Shown in pieces: positions 1-5,031 of a stretch of 5,031 nt of DNA; within the stretch, counting starts at the first letter, position 1, and every line of letters starts with the position of its first letter. Source of the DNA: GWC2-37-13 sp964564535 (lineage in GTDB: Bacteria; Patescibacteriota; Microgenomatia; UBA1406; GWC2-37-13); contig CAZMBH010000065.1 of the NCBI GenBank assembly GCA_964564535.1, forward strand, positions 1-5,031, written 5' to 3'. A model generated the notes under the pieces. The model did not search any database. It worked only from the letters and a program-made list of their open reading frames with translations, and had not been told where the DNA came from. The position numbers and the translations under genes were made by a program.

Positions 1-38
1 TTGCAGATCTCAATTTCCTGAGAAAGATATTGGTTCAT
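1..38 (-). CDS. Possible 5' end of a further gene (partial)
   Basis: An ATG at 36-38 opens a frame that stays open to the window edge and reads MNQYLSQEIEIC. It would follow pilX by about 34 bases in the same direction. No Shine-Dalgarno site lies at a normal distance: the only purine-rich candidate, GGGAG at 66-70, is about 27 bases away and partly inside a hairpin. Twelve codons are too few to identify a family or to exclude chance. Confidence 0.2.
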   Translation of the reverse strand, partial: MNQYLSQEIEIC

Positions 39-45
39 AATTAAC

Positions 46-68
46 AAAAGAGAAGAATTAAACTTCTC
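46..68 (-). terminator. Weak Rho-independent terminator candidate after pilX
   Basis: On the minus strand a perfect 6-bp stem (GAGAAG / CTTCTC, positions 63-68 with 50-55) closes a 7-base AT-rich loop and is followed directly by TTTT (46-49). It starts five bases after the pilX stop codon. The stem is short and only half G/C and the T-run is short, so it would be a leaky terminator or an mRNA 3'-end stabiliser. Confidence 0.4.
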
Positions 69-72
69 CCTA

Positions 73-1668
73 TTAATATACCTCCTTCCATCCAAGAATT
101 TTGAAGTATGATAAATTACTCTCAACTGTTTTGTCTAAAGCATCTTTTGAATACAATATGCAAAGAACTTTTTGGCCTGATAAGTGAAGATTATCTATGG
201 AATCTTGAACTGCTAAAGCTCCAAGCACCCAAAATACATTGTTAGTACCTCCGCCTCCGGCACCTGTCATTATACCGTCAACATAGATTAATCCCTTATG
301 TCTGAATGATTCATTCCCATTCGTAGTCACAAGATTGCCTGTTATCCAAATTATTCCTCTTGAATAATCTGAAGCGTTTGGCATGTTAACACCGCTTGGC
401 AATTCAGCATTACCGTTTATTTTATAATACGACACATCCGAATCATTTGCGGCGACTTGAATGATTGATGCTGCTGTTCCGACTTTCCAAGGAAGCTCCG
501 AATCCATTAGAGCCTCTGAACTGAAACCGAGGATTTCATAGAGAGGAGGAACTACTATTTCTGATTTTACAAGATAATCAGGATTACCGAATATACATCT
601 TCTTACTGAACCAAAAGATGATATACCGCTTGACTTTGTAGCCATTCCTGCTTTACATCCAACATCAGAGCAGAATTTATCGAATTCAATTCTATTGTAT
701 CCCCAAGTATTCGTATTTTTAAACCAGTATTTGTGATTGTATCCGGGATGTTCCAGACTGTCATACATTGTTGAAACATGATATAGAGGAATTGTATCTG
801 TACCTACCACAGTCTCTGCCCAACAAGAGATTGCGTATGCACCACCACCGTTACCATTACCATTACCTAATTTACCGTTTGTAGTATCCGGTAGGGGGGA
901 CAGATTTATTTCCATTGAACCGTCATCAGCGGGTGGGGCAAAAGGCTGGGTTGTTCCGGGCATATAAGGAGCAACTGTTGTTGGAGTTGATAGCTTATGA
1001 TTATGACCGCATATAAAAGGTTCATCATTTCCGGTGAATCTCATTGCAATCATTGGAGATGAAATTGCTGAAGGCAGATTTATCGAAATCTGTTGCTTTG
1101 AAACTTCTGCCATTATCTTTTTAACAGCTTTTCCGCATCTTGCAGTTATTTCGATAATCTCAACAGGAGGATATAACTCCACAAGTTCAGGTCCGCCTAA
1201 AAATTGTTTTTGTGTTTTAGAATCAAAGTAATATATTTTAGTGCCATCTTCATTGGTTTTATGAGAGATTGTCAAAGAATTCCCATCCACATAATCAAAA
1301 GTTGTGTAATCCAATTCAGGCACTTCCGGATCATCTAAAACAGCAGACTGTAGCGATGTTTGAAAAAATGTATGATCAGTGGCATCCTCATCTTCTACAG
1401 AAGTATTGAATACTATAATTGTCTTCCAATCAGTGCGAAGCGGCTTGGAAGTGTCTCCGACAAAGTCCGCATCAGCGGGAGAAAGTTTCATTCTGTATTT
1501 CACTTCATCAAGAGCAGCTTCAGCAACTGCAACAACCTGAACGGACTGAGCCTGATAGGTTGAAATTGCCGATTCGCTCTTTATGGTAAAGAGCATCCCT
1601 GCCGACAAAATTGAGAGCAGGAGAACAATCATAATTGTTACGACTAAAGCGATTCCCTTTTTATTCAT
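73..1668 (-). CDS. pilX: PilX-type minor pilin with long extracellular beta-rich region
   Basis: A 531-residue pilin whose N-terminus (MNKKG, cleavage before Ile6, then IALVVTIMIVLLLSILSAGM) fits the PilX N-terminal domain. Mature position 5 is Val10, not Glu, as in GspK and PilX proteins that cap the pilus tip. The helix continues with 'VVAVAEAALDEVKYRM' (45-60), the usual A-E-A-x-L-x element. The remainder is extracellular: a short motif 'CGHNHK' (220-225), a Pro/Thr-rich stretch (226-247), a Gly/Asn run (268-276), a cysteine pair 'CSDVGC' (333-338), and a C-terminal region (about 437-505) with repeated short G-x-L strands resembling a beta helix or bactofilin-like fold. It ends 'YFKILGWKEVY'. 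Seven cysteines in all (178, 220, 282, 333, 338, 358, 503), more than in its neighbours. AGGAGG six bases before the ATG overlaps the pilW stop. Family assignment is good; the role of the large C-terminal part is unknown. Confidence 0.85.
   Translation of the reverse strand: MNKKGIALVVTIMIVLLLSILSAGMLFTIKSESAISTYQAQSVQVVAVAEAALDEVKYRMKLSPADADFVGDTSKPLRTDWKTIIVFNTSVEDEDATDHTFFQTSLQSAVLDDPEVPELDYTTFDYVDGNSLTISHKTNEDGTKIYYFDSKTQKQFLGGPELVELYPPVEIIEITARCGKAVKKIMAEVSKQQISINLPSAISSPMIAMRFTGNDEPFICGHNHKLSTPTTVAPYMPGTTQPFAPPADDGSMEINLSPLPDTTNGKLGNGNGNGGGAYAISCWAETVVGTDTIPLYHVSTMYDSLEHPGYNHKYWFKNTNTWGYNRIEFDKFCSDVGCKAGMATKSSGISSFGSVRRCIFGNPDYLVKSEIVVPPLYEILGFSSEALMDSELPWKVGTAASIIQVAANDSDVSYYKINGNAELPSGVNMPNASDYSRGIIWITGNLVTTNGNESFRHKGLIYVDGIMTGAGGGGTNNVFWVLGALAVQDSIDNLHLSGQKVLCILYSKDALDKTVESNLSYFKILGWKEVY
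154..360 (-). other. Beta-helix-like C-terminal region of the PilX homologue
   Basis: Encodes about residues 437-505. Short repeated strands with glycine turns ('GIIWITGNLVT', 'HKGLIYVDGIMTG', 'FWVLGALAVQD') look like rungs of a right-handed beta helix or bactofilin-like fold. Similar endings are common in long PilX-like proteins of uncultivated Gram-negative bacteria. The fold assignment is by eye. Confidence 0.45.
841..867 (-). repeat. Short GGT/AAT triplet repeat in pilX
   Basis: On the minus strand the codons GGT AAT GGT AAT GGT AAC GGT GGT GGT encode Gly-Asn-Gly-Asn-Gly-Asn-Gly-Gly-Gly (residues 268-276). It is an in-frame low-complexity tract made of a hexamer unit, so gain or loss of one unit would keep the reading frame. 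It likely forms a flexible loop between the Pro-rich stretch and the following beta region. Confidence 0.6.
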
Positions 1669-1674
1669 TTTAAT

Positions 1675-1680
1675 CCTCCT
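1675..1680 (-). promoter_or_regulatory. Ribosome binding site of pilX overlapping the pilW stop
   Basis: AGGAGG, six bases before the pilX ATG. Its first base is the last base of the pilW TAA stop. It supports the chosen pilX start and likely couples pilX translation to pilW. Confidence 0.85.
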
Positions 1681-4217
1681 TACTTTAACGGCGGTAGATA
1701 AAATCTTGATAACTTGTTTTCTCCAAAATGGAATTGTACATGCGCGGCATATGATCCTCCCCCGCCTCCGGTTGAATGAAACTTACCGGAATAGAATACT
1801 TTAATGAAGAGCCTGTTTGTAGTATCCATCCTCATTGCCTTATCATAAACCTGGAAATGGACTTCGGATTCATAATCCGGTATCGGGCCTGTAGATCTTG
1901 GATATGGTAAAACAGAATCACGAGTAGCAAGGTCCCAACTTTTGAATATAACTGTATCTGATGCTGGAGACCCGAGAGAATCTCTCTTGCTTACTTGAAC
2001 ATCAAACCACATAATGCTTCCTTTATCGTCATCTTCAAATCCTGTCATATAAAAATCCCAGCAACCTTCGTAAATAGAATCAGCCCTCGGGAAACCCTTC
2101 TTTGTTATAAACTGAACTGATTCAGCATCCTGTGTATAAAACGGTCTTGCGTAAACATCGGTGTTAAGAAGAAATGAATCTCCCACCATGCTTAATGTTG
2201 GAGATTTCATAGAAGACATATATCTGGGATTTGGTCTCGAAGGTACGACAGTAGCGTAAGTGTAAAGCAAGCTGTCCTCCTCCAAAGTTATATATTCAGA
2301 GTTGAAATAAATTTCTCTGAATCCGGCTTTATTAATAATTGTAAAATAATTATCTGATTGATCGGAAATTGTCCAATTGCCCATGTCAAGAACGGAGACT
2401 CGTATAAGACAATATGGAGAAGTTAAGCTATCATTGGGAGCCCAATCATTAAAGATATAAATTGAGTCATCAATATTCGGTCCCGGATACATTTTTGCGC
2501 CAATATAATTCCATGTGTAACCTCCATCAATTGACAGATATGCAGTGATAGTTTTAAAAGTTTCTCCAACATCATTTGTTCTTGCAGCAACTCTTATTTC
2601 ATTCATTGTATTCGTATAAAATACCTCTCCGCCATTTGGTTCCATAACTCTTACATAAGGGGCGTTTCCAGTGGCTCGAGTAAGTGCAATTGCCGCATAT
2701 AAAATTCCATCTACAGGTACAGTACAGTAAAAACTCTTATCTTCATTAATACTTATTATTGAAGCGCCCGGAGTACTTGTCACTGCTCCGGAAAGAATTG
2801 TATCGATATTGCTTACGGAATAAGTGCTTTCAGTTGATTCAGACCAAACATATACTGTATCCAAAGCATCAAGTGTAAGGTCATATGTTCCGTGAACAGT
2901 TTCATCTGACGGGTTATATATTGTTATAGCTGAAGAGTTTATTGTTGAGACCTTAATTCCAGATACCCAAGGTTCACCCTCTTCAAAATATCCGCTTCCG
3001 TCCAAATCTTCAAAAGCGAATCCGATAAGATGGGCAGTGGGTGATTCAATGAAACCGAAATATTTGCTTAAAGAATCAGAAGAAAGAGTAAAATCTAAAT
3101 CTTCATTTGTTACAGGAAAATCAAAATTGGTTGTTACTACAGGTTTATATCCTGTTCTTGAAGTAACCTGAACAGAATATGCTCCGGGAACAAGTGCAAA
3201 TGACCATGTTCCGCTTGCATCAGTCATAGCAAATTCTCCCGTGGATAATTTAATTCTGAATGAATCAAGTCCAGCCTCTCCGGATTGATAAGTGTTGTCT
3301 CCGTTTGAATCAAGATAAACATGCCCTTTAACAATAAATACTTTTATTGGAGCATTTCTGGTTATAGCAACATCGGTTGATGTATATGAAGTTAAGTAGC
3401 TACCTCCTATTGCTTTGGGAGAAACTCCCGTAACACCCACTGTTACTCTTTCAATTTTATCGAGAGTTTCAATGTTTATTATTTCAGTGGCATTAGCTTC
3501 ATCTTCAGATATAATACCGTCTCCGTCTGAATCACCGTACAGAGTCAGAGAATCATTGTCATTTTCATCAATCCAGAACATAAACATCGGAGTACCTGTA
3601 GTTTGATTGGGAAAGACATCAGGACCTGAAACAACAGAGATGATCTCTCTGTTTTCTAGGTCCAATCCGAAGTCCAAAACATTTGTTGAATCATCATTTT
3701 CGCCATAAACTCTCTTTATGAGACAATAATCATTTGGGTTCAGAGTTATAGCGGCAGGAGATTCGTCTCTGTCCTGCGCATCTATGTTTCCATCACCAGT
3801 CCAGTCAAGAGTATAAACAATTGTTTCAGCTCCTGTTTTATATTGAATTGTAGGGGTGTAATGTGTAGGCTTTTCTCCATTTACAAGCATTGCTTTTGGA
3901 GAAAGGGGTGCCTCCGGATTATCTTCTGAAGGATTCAAATTTGCATTGAATATAATTTCATAAGGAGACGCATAAACCATTCTTCTCTGAGGGGAATTAG
4001 TTACAGTTTCATCAAGGTCAATGCCGTAACCTGCAGCTCTTAAATCTTTAATTATATAATCTATTGCAGTTCTTGCTGATTGTTGCGCCTGAGTCATTAA
4101 ATCGACCCTGTTCTTTGTTTTTTGGCTGTTAATGTATACGCCGATTGCTGAACTTAGGATAAAAGAAAAAATTAGAAGAGAAACAAGTAATTCAATAAGA
4201 GTAAATCCTTTTTTCAT
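1680..4217 (-). CDS. pilW: Giant PilW-type minor pilin with adhesin-like C-terminal modules
   Basis: An 845-residue PilW/GspJ-type pilin; ordinary PilW proteins have roughly 200-350 residues. Seen: leader MKKG, cleavage before Phe5, helix FTLIELLVSLLIFSFIL with Glu9 (mature Glu5), then 'AQQSARTAIDYIIKDLRAAG' (residues 44-63), the PilW hallmark. Beta strands follow, with a dockerin-like loop (D138-D149) and an EF-hand loop (D229-E240). 'TSTDVAITRN' (279-288) resembles the usual end of PilW proteins. Everything after about 290 is therefore an extension: SdrD-B-like modules at about 296-378 and 398-510, a PNGGE/Ig-like domain at about 521-627, and an unassigned beta-rich domain at about 630-845 containing a five-glycine run (817-821). 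Four scattered cysteines (165, 498, 603, 719). AGGGAG lies five bases before the ATG. Inference: the pilin part is built into the pilus tip and the extension faces out as a calcium-stabilised adhesin or spacer. The ligand is unknown. Confidence 0.88.
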   Translation of the reverse strand: MKKGFTLIELLVSLLIFSFILSSAIGVYINSQKTKNRVDLMTQAQQSARTAIDYIIKDLRAAGYGIDLDETVTNSPQRRMVYASPYEIIFNANLNPSEDNPEAPLSPKAMLVNGEKPTHYTPTIQYKTGAETIVYTLDWTGDGNIDAQDRDESPAAITLNPNDYCLIKRVYGENDDSTNVLDFGLDLENREIISVVSGPDVFPNQTTGTPMFMFWIDENDNDSLTLYGDSDGDGIISEDEANATEIINIETLDKIERVTVGVTGVSPKAIGGSYLTSYTSTDVAITRNAPIKVFIVKGHVYLDSNGDNTYQSGEAGLDSFRIKLSTGEFAMTDASGTWSFALVPGAYSVQVTSRTGYKPVVTTNFDFPVTNEDLDFTLSSDSLSKYFGFIESPTAHLIGFAFEDLDGSGYFEEGEPWVSGIKVSTINSSAITIYNPSDETVHGTYDLTLDALDTVYVWSESTESTYSVSNIDTILSGAVTSTPGASIISINEDKSFYCTVPVDGILYAAIALTRATGNAPYVRVMEPNGGEVFYTNTMNEIRVAARTNDVGETFKTITAYLSIDGGYTWNYIGAKMYPGPNIDDSIYIFNDWAPNDSLTSPYCLIRVSVLDMGNWTISDQSDNYFTIINKAGFREIYFNSEYITLEEDSLLYTYATVVPSRPNPRYMSSMKSPTLSMVGDSFLLNTDVYARPFYTQDAESVQFITKKGFPRADSIYEGCWDFYMTGFEDDDKGSIMWFDVQVSKRDSLGSPASDTVIFKSWDLATRDSVLPYPRSTGPIPDYESEVHFQVYDKAMRMDTTNRLFIKVFYSGKFHSTGGGGGSYAAHVQFHFGENKLSRFYLPPLK
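1683..2330 (-). other. Unassigned beta-rich C-terminal domain of the PilW homologue
   Basis: Encodes about residues 630-845. I do not recognise a family. Visible are alternating hydrophobic strands, many aromatic residues, an acidic 'FEDDDKG' turn (727-733), one cysteine (719), and near the end 'RLFIKVFYSGKFHSTGGGGG' (802-821) followed by 'AAHVQFHFG'. Being the outermost part of the extension, it is the best candidate for the ligand-contacting tip (inference). Confidence 0.5.
2337..2657 (-). other. PNGGE / Ig-like beta-sandwich domain of the PilW homologue
   Basis: Encodes about residues 521-627. It holds the motif series of a common bacterial secreted Ig-like or Kre9/KNH-like domain: 'VMEPNGGEVF' (524-533), 'AYLSIDGGYTWNYIG' (559-573, the S-x-D-G-G-x-T-W element), 'CLIRVSVLD' (603-611) and 'SDQSDNYFTI' (618-627). 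This fold often repeats in large surface proteins. A binding role is possible but nothing in the sequence names a ligand. Confidence 0.7.
2688..3026 (-). other. SdrD-B-like module 2 of the PilW homologue (divergent)
   Basis: Encodes about residues 398-510. It starts 'GFAFEDLDGSGYFEEGEPWV', the same acidic loop layout as module 1. Its end, 'INEDKSFYCTVPVDGIL', parallels 'TNEDLDFTLSSDSL' near the end of module 1, which suggests tandem duplication followed by divergence. The middle part is longer than in module 1 and has no clear T-D-x-x-G strand, so the far boundary is uncertain. Confidence 0.6.
3084..3332 (-). other. SdrD-B-like module 1 of the PilW homologue
   Basis: Encodes about residues 296-378. 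'GHVYLDSNGDNTYQSGEAGL' matches the start of SdrD B-type domains (G-x-V-x-x-D-x-N-G-D/N-x-x-x-x-x-G-E-x-G), where the acidic loop binds calcium. 'MTDASGTWSFALVPGAYSVQ' is the usual T-D-x-x-G-x-Y/W-x-F...P-G-x-Y element of this and related carboxypeptidase-regulatory-like folds. These modules act as rigid stalks in surface adhesins. Confidence 0.75.
3498..3533 (-). other. Canonical EF-hand-type calcium loop in the PilW pilin region
   Basis: Encodes PilW residues 229-240, DSDGDGIISEDE. It fits the DxDxDG-[I]-x-x-x-x-E pattern completely, with Glu at position 12. It lies just before the last strands of the pilin region ('KIERVTVGVTG'). No clear flanking EF helices are visible on the N-terminal side, so it is an isolated loop as found in many secreted proteins. 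Confidence 0.7.
3771..3806 (-). other. Dockerin-like calcium loop in the PilW pilin region
   Basis: Encodes PilW residues 138-149, DWTGDGNIDAQD, with Asp/Thr/Asp/Asn/Asp/Asp at loop positions 1, 3, 5, 7, 9 and 12, the spacing of dockerin and EF-hand calcium loops. It sits between the strands 'TIVYTL' and 'YCLIKRVYG', where PilW proteins normally have a short hairpin. Only one such loop is present here, so a true cohesin-binding dockerin (two loops) is unlikely. Confidence 0.6.
4191..4217 (-). repeat. 27-base near-identical repeat of prepilin starts (copy in pilW)
   Basis: The first 27 bases of pilW (4191-4217) and of pilV (4578-4604) agree at 26 positions. Both encode the leader and start of the helix (MKKGFTL followed by I or L, then E). 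The match ends where the proteins diverge, and the fimT start is clearly less similar. It reflects conserved coding of the class III signal, perhaps with duplication or gene conversion. Confidence 0.6.
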
Positions 4218-4222
4218 AATAA

Positions 4223-4228
4223 CTCCCT
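4223..4228 (-). promoter_or_regulatory. Ribosome binding site of pilW
   Basis: AGGGAG, five bases before the pilW ATG and one base after the pilV TAA. It is a slightly poorer match than the AGGAGG sites of pilV and pilX, which may lower translation of the giant pilin relative to its neighbours (inference). Confidence 0.75.
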
Positions 4229-4229
4229 G

Positions 4230-4604
4230 TTATCTGCTAGTTATATATGTCATTATACTTTGAGAATGCTCTTTCCCACTGGCAACACTCTGAACCCAGG
4301 AAACATTCACTTCAATTTTCTTCATTCCATCAACAGGATAATCTTCAGTGATCACATAATTTCTCACATATTTAGCATTAAGAGTCTCATCAGGATGAGT
4401 TCCTGCATTGAGCTCACCACTGTCATAAGAAAGAACCCGTAAGCGTTCCAGTTCTTGCTGGCAATACTCTATTGCTTGGGTATTCTCTCTTGTAAACATT
4501 GAGCTTCTTAATCCTGCAGGGAAAAGAACTCCAAGACCAATAATTCCGATTGATAATATTATAGTTGCGACCATGAGTTCAAGAAGAGTAAATCCTTTTT
4601 TCAT
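4230..4604 (-). CDS. pilV: PilV-type minor pilin
   Basis: Minor pilin of 124 residues of the PilV/GspI type ('type IV pilus modification protein PilV'), acting in the inner-membrane priming complex and then at the pilus tip. Seen: leader MKKG, cleavage before Phe5, then FTLLELMVATIILSIGIIGL with Glu9 (mature Glu5). The helix then runs on through 'QAIEYCQQELERLRVL' (residues 43-58), the family hallmark in which an amphipathic helix precedes a small beta sheet. The C-terminal part 'YVRNYVITED...DGMKKIEVNVSW' followed by 'SIMTYITSR' is the usual PilV beta sheet. There is one cysteine, Cys48. AGGAGG lies four bases before the ATG and overlaps the fimT stop. Twelve bases separate it from pilW. The length is normal and nothing appears broken. 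Confidence 0.9.
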   Translation of the reverse strand: MKKGFTLLELMVATIILSIGIIGLGVLFPAGLRSSMFTRENTQAIEYCQQELERLRVLSYDSGELNAGTHPDETLNAKYVRNYVITEDYPVDGMKKIEVNVSWVQSVASGKEHSQSIMTYITSR

Positions 4605-4608
4605 TTTT

Positions 4609-4614
4609 CCTCCT
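4609..4614 (-). promoter_or_regulatory. Ribosome binding site of pilV overlapping the fimT stop
   Basis: AGGAGG, four bases (AAAA) before the pilV ATG. Its first two bases are the last two of the fimT TAG stop, so ribosomes ending fimT cover the site. This supports the chosen pilV start and points to translational coupling. Confidence 0.85.
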
Positions 4615-5029
4615 ATTCAAAAAGTATATATCCGGATGGAGCAACATAGATAAGCATCGTATCTGTATAACCGCAAAATTCAATAGCCACAAATCTGTCT
4701 GCTGAGCCATTGGCAAGAAACTGTAGCGGAGCGTCTACCAAAACTGTCGCTCCTGAAGCATCAGTAACATTTAAAGAAATACCTTTTTCTAAGCGAAAAA
4801 CAACATTATTATAAATAAAACTATCTGCATCTAAATAAAAAGAAGTGGTCATATTTTTAGTTATAGCTTCTTGTCTTGCCACATTCAGTCTGTCAATAAG
4901 ATTCTTGTAATTTGAAGACTGTTTGGCAGTGCGATTATTAAACATTGGAATAGAGAAAGCGACAAGCATTCCAAAAATGACAATTACCACCATAATTTCT
5001 ATGAGAGTGAATCCTTTGGTTTTTATCAT
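4613..5029 (-). CDS. fimT: FimT/GspH-type minor pilin
   Basis: Minor pilin of 138 residues, the normal size for the GspH/FimT family. Such proteins are cut by prepilin peptidase, sit in the inner membrane by their N-terminal helix, and help start pilus assembly and form the pilus tip. Seen: leader MIKTKG, cleavage before Phe7, then FTLIEIMVVIVIFG with Glu11 (mature Glu5) and a hydrophobic helix to about residue 29. An amphipathic stretch follows (about 38-58, with LNVARQEAITKN, typical of the family). The C-terminal beta region has 'PLQFLANGSADR', matching the usual F-x-x-x-G-x-A element of GspH domains, and ends 'PSGYILFE', matching the terminal G-x-I strand. There is one cysteine, Cys119. 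The ATG gives a leader of standard length. Only two bases lie upstream, so no ribosome site can be judged. It is the first visible gene of the operon, and its TAG stop lies in the ribosome site of pilV. A type II secretion GspH is the alternative. Confidence 0.9.
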   Translation of the reverse strand: MIKTKGFTLIEIMVVIVIFGMLVAFSIPMFNNRTAKQSSNYKNLIDRLNVARQEAITKNMTTSFYLDADSFIYNNVVFRLEKGISLNVTDASGATVLVDAPLQFLANGSADRFVAIEFCGYTDTMLIYVAPSGYILFE

Positions 5030-5031
5030 AA

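Noticed and set aside
1034..1804. Plus-strand open frames at 1034-1231, 1360-1563 and 1583-1804
   Set aside because: They lie wholly or mostly opposite well-supported pilin genes, have no ribosome sites or recognisable domains, and look like antisense shadows.
3771..3806. A cohesin-binding dockerin in PilW (cellulosome link)
   Set aside because: Dockerins need two paired loops with connecting helices. Only one dockerin-like loop is here, and the second acidic loop is about 80 residues away inside the pilin fold.
1680..4217. PilW extension as an assembly error joining two genes
   Set aside because: The frame is continuous with no internal stop, start plus ribosome site, or change in base composition at the pilin/extension boundary that I can see. 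A read-level check would settle it.
3415..4442. Plus-strand open frames at 3415-3606 and 4260-4442
   Set aside because: Both are antisense to conserved parts of pilW and pilV and show no protein features of their own.
4191..4604. The 27-base repeat as a mobile-element or attachment site
   Set aside because: It coincides exactly with the leader-coding starts of two homologous genes and has no flanking integrase, inverted repeats or target duplication.
4595..4604. Frameshifting at the A6 run after the ATG of pilV and pilW
   Set aside because: The run is short, in the conserved Lys-Lys leader codons common to prepilins, and the frames need no shift to encode full proteins.
73..5029. Type II secretion pseudopilin operon (gspH-I-J-K)
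   Set aside because: The gene order and Glu5 pattern fit equally, but the PilV-type middle region, PilW-type 'IIKDLRAAGYG' segment and PilX-type N-terminus fit type IV pili better, and no typical GspK domain is seen. Not fully excluded without neighbouring genes.

Overview
This window holds one compact minus-strand operon of four minor type IV pilins, read from right to left: a FimT/GspH-type pilin (4613-5029), a PilV-type pilin (4230-4604), a very large PilW-type pilin (1680-4217) and a PilX-type pilin (73-1668). All four begin with a class III (prepilin) leader, meaning a short basic peptide ending in Gly followed by a long hydrophobic helix. The order matches fimT/fimU-pilV-pilW-pilX of type IV pilus systems and the parallel gspH-I-J-K order of type II secretion. 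Gaps between genes are only 8, 12 and 11 bases. Each internal gene has a purine-rich Shine-Dalgarno site, and two of these overlap the previous stop codon, so the genes are almost certainly co-transcribed and probably translationally coupled.

The host is a Gram-negative-type bacterium with AT-rich DNA (roughly 60% A+T by eye). Secreted proteins carrying SdrD-type modules and 'PNGGE' beta-sandwich domains, together with a PilX ending in an 'ILGWKEVY'-like tail, suggest an uncultivated lineage of the FCB, WOR-3 or Cloacimonadota kind. That placement is inference and is held weakly.

In known systems the proteins of such an operon form a small complex in the inner membrane that primes pilus assembly and ends up at the pilus tip. 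Here the unusual member is the PilW homologue. After an ordinary PilW pilin region (about residues 1-290) it continues for some 555 residues with two SdrD-B-like modules, a PNGGE/Ig-like domain and an unassigned beta-rich C-terminal domain. It also has four EF-hand- or dockerin-like aspartate loops, two of them inside the pilin region. The natural reading is a calcium-dependent tip adhesin built directly into a minor pilin. The PilX homologue lacks the conserved Glu5 of the other three, as GspK and PilX proteins do, and has a long Cys-containing, Gly/Asn-rich extracellular part.

Downstream of pilX (1-72) there is a small hairpin with a T-run, possibly a terminator, and perhaps the first 12 codons of another gene. 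Upstream of fimT only two bases are visible, so its promoter and ribosome binding site are out of view. No RNA genes, mobile elements, CRISPR arrays or plus-strand genes were seen.
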